From Paratractidigestivibacter sp963658035 (GTDB lineage: Bacteria; Actinomycetota; Coriobacteriia; Coriobacteriales; Atopobiaceae), in contig CAVKOL010000084.1 of the NCBI GenBank assembly GCA_963658035.1, forward strand, positions 1 through 11,227: DNA of 11,227 nucleotides, given 5' to 3'. The notes beneath the pieces are model-generated. The model did no database searches. It worked only from the letters and a program-made list of their open reading frames with translations, and was not told the DNA's origin. Numbering within the stretch: position 1 is the stretch's first letter; each line of letters begins with the position of its first letter. Both the position numbers and the translations under genes were made by a program. Positions 5,731 through 11,227 of the stretch are shown here, piece by piece.

Positions 5731-5770
5731 CCCCCGAGCTCGCGATTGCGGCTCGGGGGTTTGTTTTGTT
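5731..5770 (+). terminator. Terminator after tRNA-Val
   Basis: CCCCCGAGC (5731-5739) pairs perfectly with GCTCGGGGG (5751-5759) around an 11-nt loop, followed by TTTGTTTTGTT. A further 7-bp hairpin, GCGCGCC-TTG-GGCGCGC (5774-5790), lies between it and rph, 25 bp before the rph start, and could affect rph expression. Confidence 0.85.
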
Positions 5771-5815
5771 GGGGCGCGCCTTGGGCGCGCAAGTGGCGAG
5801 AAGGGCGAGACGGGC

Positions 5816-6568
5816 ATGGCTAGCACCAACGACCAGGATTTGGAAATAAAGCGCAGCTACGGGCGTGCATTTGACGAGATGCGCCCGGTGGTCTTGACCC
5901 CCGGCGTCATGAAGAACGCGGCCGGCTCGTGTTTGGCCGAGTTTGGCGACACGCGCGTCTTGTGCAGCGCGACGGTTGAGGAAGGCGTGCCCAAGTGGCG
6001 CAAGGGGCAGCACGCCGGCTGGGTCACGGCCGAGTACGCCATGCTTCCCGCGTCAACCAACCGCAGGTCAAAGCGCGAGTACAACGGCCGCAAGGGTCGC
6101 AGCATGGAGATCGAGCGCCTGATTGGGCGCAGCCTGCGCTCGGTTTGCCGCATGGACCGCCTGGGCGAGGTCACCATCACCCTGGATTGCGATGTCATCC
6201 AGGCAGACGGCGGTACCCGCACCGCGTCGATCACCGGCGCCTGGGTCGCGCTGCACGGCGCCTTGATGAGCCTGGTCGAAGCCGGCAAGCTGCCGCGCCT
6301 TCCCCTGACGGGCCAGGTCGCCGCGATTTCTGCCGGTATCGTGGGCGGTCAGGCGCTTCTCGACCTGGACTACCCCGAGGACTCGCACGCCGACGTGGAC
6401 CTCAACCTGGTGGGCACCGGCGACGGCGGCATCGTGGAGGTCCAGGGCACGGGCGAGCGCTCGACCTTGACCCGCGCGCAGCTTGACGAGCTTCTCGACC
6501 TGGGCCAGGCGGGTATCGCGCGGCTTATCGAGGCGCAATCGAAGGCCACCGGGTACGGTTTGGGCTAG
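5816..6568 (+). CDS. rph: Ribonuclease PH
   Basis: A 250-residue phosphate-dependent 3'-5' exoribonuclease that trims tRNA 3' ends and releases nucleoside diphosphates. It acts as a hexameric ring in the cytosol. Family blocks in order: MRPVVLTPGV near 22, AGSCLAEFGDTRVLCSATVEEGVP at 36-59, GWVTAEYAMLP at 68-78, EIERLIGRSLRSV from 98, DCDVIQADGGTRTASITGAW at 124-143 and DYPEDSHADVDLNLV with VEVQGTGE near the C-terminus. The usual N-terminal RPDGR signature appears as RSYGR (13-17). Length is normal (about 240-260). The start ATG at 5816 has only a weak GA-rich Shine-Dalgarno. It lies 46 bp after the tRNA-Val terminator stem with no evident promoter between. Read-through from the tRNA promoter is therefore possible. 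Element 2 begins 23 bp after the stop. Confidence 0.96.
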   Translation: MASTNDQDLEIKRSYGRAFDEMRPVVLTPGVMKNAAGSCLAEFGDTRVLCSATVEEGVPKWRKGQHAGWVTAEYAMLPASTNRRSKREYNGRKGRSMEIERLIGRSLRSVCRMDRLGEVTITLDCDVIQADGGTRTASITGAWVALHGALMSLVEAGKLPRLPLTGQVAAISAGIVGGQALLDLDYPEDSHADVDLNLVGTGDGGIVEVQGTGERSTLTRAQLDELLDLGQAGIARLIEAQSKATGYGLG

Positions 6569-6591
6569 GCCCGCGGCCCGCAAGCGCGCCC

Positions 6592-6725
6592 GCGCGGCTT
6601 ATCCCATAGTAAAACCGGCTTCTCTGAGTAGTCGCGGCTTTGGCAGCGGCGTTTGCCCAGTTGGCGGCCGTGCCGATCGGGCACTGTACTTGAGGTTTCC
6701 AGTTTTACTATGGGATAAGCCGCGC
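6592..6725 (+). repeat. Structured intergenic element 2 (24-27 bp inverted repeat around the same core)
   Basis: The arms 6592-6615 and 6702-6725 are a perfect 24-bp inverted repeat, or 26 of 27 pairs if the inner CGG/CCA is included. The core, read on the plus strand (the sense of rph), carries GAGTAG (6626-6631), TTTGCCCAGTTGGCG (6652-6666), TGTACTTGA (6685-6693) and GGTTTC (6694-6699). The first two gaps, 20 and 18 nt, are identical to those in element 1, and the core has one 1-nt gap relative to it. The internal hairpin UGCCC-A-GUUGGC / GCCGAU-C-GGGCA keeps pairing through changed bases (G-C to G-U and U-G to U-A). The arms have no similarity to those of element 1 beyond the inner TTTA. 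No protein is encoded. It lies 23 bp after the rph stop. Confidence 0.85.
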
Positions 6726-6777
6726 CAAACGCATCAGGCGGCCTTTCGGCCCGCCGCGCGGCCCCAATCGCCACCAA

Positions 6778-6812
6778 AAAGCCCGCCAAACCGTTACGGT
6801 TTGGCGGGCTTT
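6778..6812. terminator. Bidirectional terminator between rph and the alcohol dehydrogenase
   Basis: A perfect 16-bp stem (6778-6793 with 6797-6812) with a TTA loop. On the minus strand it ends in five T residues and terminates the dehydrogenase transcript 47 bp past its stop. On the plus strand the T run is shorter (TTT) and would serve rph. Between element 2 and this stem a smaller hairpin (6737-6755) adds to the structured region. Confidence 0.85.
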
Positions 6813-6858
6813 CCTCGCCGCGATGACCGTCAAGCCGCCGCGCGCATCAAAGTAAAGA

Positions 6859-8073
6859 CTAGAACGTGACCGGGGTGTCGTTGTAGACGCACTCCAGCAG
6901 CTGCTCCATCTCCTCCTGCGTGGGCTGGCGCGGGTTGGAGCCGGTGCAGGCGTCGGCAATGGCGTTCTTGGCAACCTCGGACTTCTTGGCCTCGAACTCC
7001 TCGTAGTCGATGATGGAGGTCTCGGACTTCACGCCGCCCTCGCCGTAGTTCTTGATGCCCTGCGGGATGTTGAGCTTGTCGTTGAGATCGCGGATCTCCT
7101 GGACCAGGGCGGCTACCAGCTCGTCCTCGGTCTCACCGGCAAGGTGCAGGACCTCCTTGGCAATGTAGGCGTAGCGGGTCTTGGCCGCGGGGTCCTTGGC
7201 GTTGAACTGGATGACCTTGCCCAGGTACATGGCGTTGGCGCAGCCGTGGATGATGTGGCCGCCCGAGAACGCGGCGCCGGTCTTGTGGGCCATGGAGTGC
7301 ACGATGCCCAAAAGACCAGAGGAGAAGGCGATGCCGGCGATGCACTGAGCGTCGTGCATGTGCTGGCGGGCCTCGTGGTCGCCCTCATAGGACTTGGGCA
7401 GCCACTCGACGATCTCGCGGATGGCGTGCAGGGCGTTGGCGTCGGTGTACATGGAGTGCACGGTCGAGACGTAGGCCTCGATGGCGTGGGTCAGGGCGTC
7501 CATGCCGGTGTGCGAGCAAAGCTTGGCAGGCATGGAGTAGGTGAGCTCGGGGTCAACGATGGCCACGTCAGGGGTGATGTTGAAGTCGGCCAGCGGGTAC
7601 TTGATGCCCTTGGCGTAATCGGTGATGACCGAGAAAGCCGTGACCTCGGTCGCGGTGCCGGAGGTCGAAGAGATGGCGCAGAAGTGGGCCTTCTGGCGAA
7701 GCGGCGGGAACGAGAAGGGAACAACGGCCTCCTCGAAGGTCTCCTCGGGGTACTCGTAGAAGAGCCACATGGCCTTAGCCGCGTCGATGGGAGAGCCGCC
7801 GCCAATGGCAACGATCCAGTCGGGCTGGAAGGCCTTCATGGCCTCGGCGCCCTTCATGACGGTCTCGACAGAAGGATCGGACTCGACGCCCTCGAAGAGC
7901 TGCACCTCGAAGCCCGCGGACTCGAGGTCGGCCTGGACATCCTGCAAGAAGCCGCCGCGACGCATGGAGCCGCCGCCAGAAACCACGAGGGCCTTGGCGC
8001 CCTTGAGGTTCTTGATCTCGTGGCGGGCGCCCTCGCCAAAGTACAGGTCACGCGGATTGGTGAAACGTCCCAT
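6859..8073 (-). CDS. Iron-containing alcohol dehydrogenase
   Basis: A 404-residue member of the Fe-ADH family (group III alcohol dehydrogenases), which interconverts alcohols and aldehydes with NAD(P)H in the cytosol. In anaerobes it typically reoxidises NADH at the end of fermentation. Motifs: the nucleotide loop AIGGGSPIDAAK at 89-100, STSGTATEVT at 136-145, and the metal-site region DALTHAIEAYVS with D192 and H196. VHSMAHKTGAAF follows with H259 and H263, then HIIHGCANAM with H276. Relative to FucO the loop before the last His has three extra residues. The start at 8073 follows GGAGGAG 4 nt upstream. Substrate cannot be assigned (ethanol, butanol or diols are all possible). It is a single gene with a long, hairpin-rich leader and a bidirectional terminator. 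Confidence 0.93.
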   Translation of the reverse strand: MGRFTNPRDLYFGEGARHEIKNLKGAKALVVSGGGSMRRGGFLQDVQADLESAGFEVQLFEGVESDPSVETVMKGAEAMKAFQPDWIVAIGGGSPIDAAKAMWLFYEYPEETFEEAVVPFSFPPLRQKAHFCAISSTSGTATEVTAFSVITDYAKGIKYPLADFNITPDVAIVDPELTYSMPAKLCSHTGMDALTHAIEAYVSTVHSMYTDANALHAIREIVEWLPKSYEGDHEARQHMHDAQCIAGIAFSSGLLGIVHSMAHKTGAAFSGGHIIHGCANAMYLGKVIQFNAKDPAAKTRYAYIAKEVLHLAGETEDELVAALVQEIRDLNDKLNIPQGIKNYGEGGVKSETSIIDYEEFEAKKSEVAKNAIADACTGSNPRQPTQEEMEQLLECVYNDTPVTF

Positions 8074-8111
8074 AACTCTCCTCCAATTCTATGCCGGCAC
8101 CCCCGTGCCGG

Positions 8112-8140
8112 AATTAAAACAGCAGCCTACCTGCTGTTTA
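8112..8140 (-). terminator. Attenuator-like hairpin in the dehydrogenase leader
   Basis: On the minus strand AAACAGCAG (8139-8131) pairs perfectly with CTGCTGTTT (8125-8117), followed by a further T and AATT, about 44 nt before the dehydrogenase start codon. A terminator-like hairpin inside a 5' leader suggests conditional read-through. An alternative fold with the flanking hairpins was not found by eye. Confidence 0.4.
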
Positions 8141-8214
8141 TTGGTGATGAGAGGCCCGGCTTAGCCCCCCTCGGGCCACCGGGCGCAAGTTCACACGCTT
8201 ACAGTATTGCCTTT

Positions 8215-8232
8215 TTGTTAACTGGTCTACAC
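8215..8232. promoter_or_regulatory. Possible Rex operator
   Basis: TTGTTAA-CTGG-TCTACAC matches the 7-4-7 Rex layout (TTGTKAA-N4-TTMACAA) with a perfect left half and four of seven in the right half. Rex is the NADH/NAD+ sensor that controls fermentative dehydrogenases in many Gram-positive bacteria, so the place upstream of an Fe-ADH is fitting. The right half is poor, and no Rex gene is in the window. Confidence 0.35.
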
Positions 8233-8387
8233 CACTTTCTCTCACGGAAAATATAGTGCCGCCCACGGAATAGTCGGCGTGTAGAAACTGCGGCGAGAAA
8301 GGCAACAAACGGCGAGATAAGCAGGCGAGCAAGCACGGCGGGTGCGCGTTGGGTACCATGGGTGTACGAAGAAAGGATTTGATACCA

Positions 8388-9428
8388 GTGGCACATAACG
8401 CACGCAAAGAGGACTACCAGCGCCTGGGTCTCGCGTTTTCCCGCTCGCTCGAGGAGATGGACCCGTTAAGCGCCGCCAAGGCCTTCGCCGGTTTTGGCCA
8501 GCGCTACGCCCAGGACCGCGACGGCCTGCCGCAAACCGACGCCGACCGCGCCTTTAACCTGGTCGCCCTTGCCACCGATGTCATCGACTACCAGCTCCCC
8601 TTTGCCGCCGAGAACGCCGGCGCCGAGCTCATCGAGCGCGGCCACCAGCTGCTGGGCGAGGCCCTCTCGCTTGACCCCAACTGCTTTGACGCGCAGCGCA
8701 TGGAGTCCTCGTCGCGCGCCACGTCGATAAGCGAGCGCTTTGCTTTTCTCGCCGAGAAGGTCGACGAGGTGCAGCGCAGTTGCGAGGCCGCCCGCGACGC
8801 GGCCTTTGACGAGCGCGACCCCGAGCGCAGCACCCTGGCGGGCGAGATCGCCATGCGCCCCTACTGGCGCTGGCTTGCCTGCATGGCCGAGGAGGCCCTG
8901 ATCATTGGCCGCAACCACAAGGTTCTTGAGCTGGGCGAACGCCTGCTGGAAAGCGACCCGCACGACTCGTGCGACGTGCGCTTCACCATGGCCTACGCCT
9001 ACGCCAAGTTAGAAGACGAGGCCGGGCTGGACGCGCTTGCTTCTCGCTACCCCAAGATCTGCCCCAAGCGCACCGTGCCCGATGCCTGGATGACGCTGGC
9101 AAGAATCGCGCTGGCTCACCGTCGCCACGACATGGGCGTCGCCCGCCGCCTGGTGAGCGAGCTGCTGCAAAACTACCCTTCTGGCGCGCGGATGCTCATT
9201 CGCCAGGGCGAGATTCCCGACGGCGAGTTTAGCCGCCTGTACGTCGAGCCGTACAGCGAGGACGAGATTATCCTGGCCATCTCGGAGGGCATCGTGCTTT
9301 TGCAGGACGGCAACGACCGCAGCGGGCGCGGCGTCCTGGGCACGTGGCTGGCTCAGGTCGTGAGCGAGATGTGCCCCAAGGCCGCGGCCGCCGAGGCCGC
9401 CTGGGAAGCGGAAGAGGAGGCCCGCTAG
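8388..9428 (+). CDS. Helical-repeat (TPR-like) protein of unknown function, first of a paralogous pair
   Basis: I do not recognise a named family. The 346-residue product is acidic, Ala/Leu/Glu-rich and lacks a signal peptide or membrane segment, so it is probably cytosolic. Segments such as HKVLELGERLLESDPHDS followed by VRFTMAYAYAKLEDEAGLDAL (about 177-217) look like TPR helix pairs, and AWMTLARIALAHRRHDMGVA (233-252) fits a further helix hairpin. Residues about 155-255 align by eye with residues 149-243 of the next protein, so the two genes arose by duplication. The GTG at 8388 is chosen because AAAGGA lies 10 nt upstream. An in-frame ATG at 8358 has no such site. The stop shares one base with the next start (TAGTG), so the two are translationally coupled and probably work together. 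Confidence 0.75.
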   Translation: MAHNARKEDYQRLGLAFSRSLEEMDPLSAAKAFAGFGQRYAQDRDGLPQTDADRAFNLVALATDVIDYQLPFAAENAGAELIERGHQLLGEALSLDPNCFDAQRMESSSRATSISERFAFLAEKVDEVQRSCEAARDAAFDERDPERSTLAGEIAMRPYWRWLACMAEEALIIGRNHKVLELGERLLESDPHDSCDVRFTMAYAYAKLEDEAGLDALASRYPKICPKRTVPDAWMTLARIALAHRRHDMGVARRLVSELLQNYPSGARMLIRQGEIPDGEFSRLYVEPYSEDEIILAISEGIVLLQDGNDRSGRGVLGTWLAQVVSEMCPKAAAAEAAWEAEEEAR

Positions 9429-10402
9429 TGGACACGCGCGAGGAGCTTATCTGCAGGATCGTGCGGCGCCGTCGCGCCGAGATCGGCGAGCTTTCAAACG
9501 AGGCGGCCCAAGAGCTGCAGCTGGCCGTCGCGGCAGACCCTGCGAGCTTTGTGCAGACCGGCGACGAGGCCGCCTACCTGGCCCTTGGCAATGCCTTGGG
9601 CGCCTACGAGGCATCGCGCCACGACGACGACCTGCTTGACGACGACGAGTACCTCATACGCCGCGGGGCCCGCCTGGCCAAGCTCTCGGCGGCGGCGCAG
9701 GCGGCGGCCGAGACGTGCCCTGCCTGCAGCGACGCGCAGCTTGTCGCCGCGATCGCCGCCGACAAGAACCCCGACGAGCTGCTGGACGCCCTGCTGGCGA
9801 TCGAGCACGACCTCTACCCCGCCGGCGCTCCGCAAGAGGCGTTTGACCTGGACGAGACCGTGGCGGGAATCGCCGCGCGCCCGTGGCTTCGCCTTAAAGC
9901 GGCCATCGCGCGGACTTGCCTAGACGGGGCGCGCGCCAAGATGGCGATCGCCGCCGCGCACCAGGTCTTTGAGGTCGACCCGCAAGACGGGCTAGGAGCT
10001 CGCTACACCGCGGCCATCGCGCACGCGCGGCTCGAGGACGAGGAAGGCTTCGATGCCCTGGACGCCCGCTTCGCGTTTCATGGAAATACCTGGTCAAACC
10101 TGGCGCGCGTGATCTTGCTGTACAAGCTGGGCCGCATGAGCGCGGCCAGGCGCGCCCTGCGCGGTTTTGACGACCTAAGCGCCGCTGGCGCATATGCCCT
10201 GCTCAGGCCCTGTTTTGTCGAGCTGTACCTGCCGGACCGTCCCCAAGCTGCGGTTGGTTCGTTGGACGAGGCCTTCATGGCCGTCCACGAGACCGACGCC
10301 ACCATCGTCGACGTGCCCGATTTCATTCGCTGGGCCCAGGACCAGGACTGGTTTATGGCCCACGCCCAGGCCTACGCCGAGAAGTACGATTTGGACTGGT
10401 AG
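9428..10402 (+). CDS. Helical-repeat (TPR-like) protein of unknown function, second of a paralogous pair
   Basis: The product is a 324-residue acidic protein without a signal peptide or membrane segment. The GTG at 9428 overlaps the previous stop by one base and has a strong GAGGAGG 7 nt upstream. The central part keeps the pattern of its neighbour: AARPWLRLKAAIA (149-161), VFEVDPQDGLGARYTAAIAHA with RLEDEEGFDALDARF (180-215) and TWSNLARVILLYKLGRMSAA (221-240). The N-terminal 150 residues and the C-terminus (DEAFMAVHE, then the Trp-rich WAQDQDWFM) differ more, and there is an acidic patch HDDDLLDDDEY at 65-75. Two partners with similar helical scaffolds could form a heterodimer. No catalytic motif is visible. 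Other TPR-like or ST7-like annotations are possible. Confidence 0.75.
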   Translation: MDTREELICRIVRRRRAEIGELSNEAAQELQLAVAADPASFVQTGDEAAYLALGNALGAYEASRHDDDLLDDDEYLIRRGARLAKLSAAAQAAAETCPACSDAQLVAAIAADKNPDELLDALLAIEHDLYPAGAPQEAFDLDETVAGIAARPWLRLKAAIARTCLDGARAKMAIAAAHQVFEVDPQDGLGARYTAAIAHARLEDEEGFDALDARFAFHGNTWSNLARVILLYKLGRMSAARRALRGFDDLSAAGAYALLRPCFVELYLPDRPQAAVGSLDEAFMAVHETDATIVDVPDFIRWAQDQDWFMAHAQAYAEKYDLDW

Positions 10403-10422
10403 GCGGCGATCAAGCAGGAAAC

Positions 10423-10431
10423 TGCTACAAT
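10423..10431 (+). promoter_or_regulatory. Extended -10 promoter of the toxin-antitoxin operon
   Basis: TGCTACAAT is a TGN extension plus TACAAT, five of six matches to TATAAT. It lies 20 bp after the previous stop and 40 bp before the antitoxin start. The palindrome 10434-10447 begins 3 bp downstream and would cover the expected transcription start near 10438. Confidence 0.55.
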
Positions 10432-10433
10432 CG

Positions 10434-10447
10434 CAGTAAATTTACTG
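10434..10447. promoter_or_regulatory. 14-bp palindromic operator candidate of the toxin-antitoxin operon
   Basis: CAGTAAATTTACTG is perfectly self-complementary, AT-rich against a GC-rich background, and lies right over the expected start of transcription. Phd/YefM antitoxins are known to bind palindromes in their own promoters and repress with the toxin as co-repressor, so this is the likely site of autoregulation. Binding itself is inferred. Confidence 0.6.
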
Positions 10448-10471
10448 TTGTTCTTATGCATGGGAGGAACT

Positions 10472-10765
10472 ATGCCTGCCGTCACGTCATTGGCCGACTT
10501 CAACCGCAACCAAAGCGCCGTGATCTCGCGCCTCAGCGAGACGGCCGAGCCGCTCTACCTCACGCGCAACGGAAAGAGCGCCGTCGTCGTGATGGACGCG
10601 GAGGCCTTCGACCGCGCGATGTCTCGCCGTCAAGAGGAACGCGACCGCGAGATGGACGTCTACCAGGGCATTCTCGCCGGCTACCAAGAGGCACGCGACG
10701 GCAAGGTCTCCGACGCGCCTGACGCCTTCGCCCGCATCCGCGCCGCCAAAGGCTGGGGCGCGTGA
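10472..10765 (+). CDS. Antitoxin, Phd/YefM family
   Basis: A 97-residue protein with the Phd/YefM N-terminal DNA-binding fold. AVTSLADFNRN at 3-13 is followed by SAVISRLSETAEPLYLTRNGK and then SAVVVMDAEAFDRA (to about residue 52). Charged helices make up the C-terminal half (RRQEERDREMDVYQGILAGYQEA), which in this family is the toxin-neutralising part. Length is normal (about 80-100). The start at 10472 has GGGAGGA 4 nt upstream. An open frame from 10448 would add eight residues across the ribosome-binding site. The stop overlaps the toxin start (TGATG), giving tight translational coupling. A 14-bp palindrome over the promoter suggests self-repression. The family role, binding and inactivating the partner toxin, is well established, but this pair is untested. 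Confidence 0.88.
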   Translation: MPAVTSLADFNRNQSAVISRLSETAEPLYLTRNGKSAVVVMDAEAFDRAMSRRQEERDREMDVYQGILAGYQEARDGKVSDAPDAFARIRAAKGWGA

Positions 10766-11064
10766 TGTTTAAGGTCGAGCTCACCAACTCCGTCGAGCTG
10801 TTCCTTCTCGAGAACGTGAGCCGAGAGGAAACGCTGGCCAGAATCGAGCAGTCCGTCGGCATGCTCGCCGAGTTCCCCTTCGCGGGCCCCGAGTATCGCC
10901 CCGACTACCCTGCGGCCACTCCCCCGTTCCCCTGCAGGTACCTGCCGCTTTCCGGAACGCCGTTCACGCTCTACTACCTGGTTGACGAGAGCCGCGCCCT
11001 CGTGCAGGTCATCGACATCGAGTGGTCTGTCGGAGACCCGAAGAAGCGCTTTAGGTCGCTGTAG
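10765..11064 (+). CDS. Toxin, RelE/ParE family
   Basis: A 99-residue protein overlapping the antitoxin stop by one base. The fold signature is a short N-terminal strand (FKVELTN), two helices (VELFLLENVSREETLARIEQSVGMLAE) and a C-terminal sheet (PCRYLPLSGTPFTLYYLVDESRALVQVIDIEW), ending in a basic tail KKRFRSL. This layout is that of the RelE/ParE superfamily, whose members either cut mRNA on the ribosome (RelE) or poison DNA gyrase (ParE). The sequence alone does not say which. A GTG one codon earlier (10762) is a possible alternative start. It forms a standard two-gene type II toxin-antitoxin operon with the Phd/YefM-like gene. The C-terminal sheet appears intact and nothing suggests decay. 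Confidence 0.82.
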   Translation: MFKVELTNSVELFLLENVSREETLARIEQSVGMLAEFPFAGPEYRPDYPAATPPFPCRYLPLSGTPFTLYYLVDESRALVQVIDIEWSVGDPKKRFRSL

Positions 11065-11227
11065 CCGGGCACCGGCGAAAGGGTCAAAAAACACAGCTCT
11101 TCGGGGGTTCACGCGGGTGACCGAGTCCCCAAACGCGCGCAGATAGCAGTGGCGGCGGCGCGGGCCGCCCGCCTTGCCGCGCCCCTCGGGCCAAATTGCG
11201 GGAGCGTTTTGCGGCGAATTTTGCGGC
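11065..11227. other. Intergenic tail with hairpin and short direct repeats
   Basis: I see no gene in these 163 bp. There is a hairpin around 11102-11130 (GGTTCAC-gcgg-GTGACC with one bulged T, flanked by GGG and CCC) without a T run. TTTTGCGGC occurs twice (11207-11215 and 11219-11227) at a 12-bp period, running off the window edge. A weaker third unit (AATTGCGGG) lies just before them. Confidence 0.4.

Larger units (their letters stand above)
8074..8387. other. Divergent intergenic region upstream of the alcohol dehydrogenase
   Basis: This 314-bp stretch contains no convincing gene. On the dehydrogenase (minus) side it holds three successive hairpins: 8154-8184 (GCCCGG/CCGGGC closing an inner stem), 8117-8139 (terminator-like) and 8094-8111 (7-bp stem, CCCC loop). 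Further upstream are a Rex-like site (8215-8232) and two direct CACGGAA repeats (8243-8249, 8264-8270), 21 bp apart, with TATAGT between them. The half next to the plus-strand gene (8290-8387) shows only its ribosome-binding site. Confidence 0.6.

Noticed and set aside
7144..8256. A 370-codon plus-strand frame opposite the alcohol dehydrogenase
   Set aside because: It is a shadow of the well-supported dehydrogenase, extends through its hairpin-rich leader and has no recognisable domain.
11090..11140. Possible 3' end of a structured RNA gene
   Set aside because: One bulged hairpin is visible but no signature of tmRNA, SRP RNA or RNase P RNA could be found, and the sequence is cut off by the window edge.

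Overview
The window is GC-rich bacterial chromosome. It is densely packed, and both promoters and intergenic hairpins are of low-complexity Gram-positive type. An actinobacterial gut-type Coriobacteriia (Collinsella/Olsenella/Atopobiaceae-like) is my best guess. This rests on base composition, the LPXTG-like sorting signal, the Veg-ispE pair, a MurE with a non-DAP-type specificity motif and an anaerobe-type Fe-alcohol dehydrogenase. It is an inference and no database was searched.

Layout. 1-150: 3' end of a surface protein with a cell-wall sorting signal, followed by a 171-bp palindromic repeat array (138-308) that contains its terminator. 331-1703 (minus): probable operon veg, ispE, tRNA-Pro(CGG), terminator. 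1912-3055 (plus): M24 metallopeptidase with a strong terminator, divergent from veg. 3121-5572 (minus): murE then rdgB, separated by a 144-bp structured repeat (element 1). 5644-6568 (plus): tRNA-Val(UAC), terminator, rph. 6592-6725: a second copy of the structured repeat (element 2), just after rph, then a bidirectional terminator. 6859-8073 (minus): iron-containing alcohol dehydrogenase with a 300-bp leader rich in hairpins and a Rex-like half-palindrome. 8388-10402 (plus): two translationally coupled, mutually paralogous helical-repeat proteins of unknown function. 10426-11064 (plus): a Phd/YefM-RelE/ParE-type toxin-antitoxin operon with its own promoter and a 14-bp palindromic operator candidate. 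11065-11227: no gene seen.

Most of the protein genes are housekeeping: isoprenoid synthesis (ispE), peptidoglycan (murE), nucleotide-pool cleaning (rdgB), tRNA 3' trimming (rph) and peptide turnover (M24). The accessory part is the paralogue pair and the toxin-antitoxin pair.

The most unusual signal is intergenic. Elements 1 and 2 share a collinear core of about 75 nt (about 56 identical positions by my hand count). Each is enclosed by a near-perfect 24-27 bp inverted repeat whose sequence is unrelated between the copies. Both lie in the sense orientation 16-23 nt after a stop codon. This pattern fits a family of structured RNAs or hairpin mobile elements with a copy-specific closing stem. 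I do not recognise it as a named family. A second unexplained signal is the octamer TTCTCGCC/GGCGAGAA, which I counted 11 times in the window.
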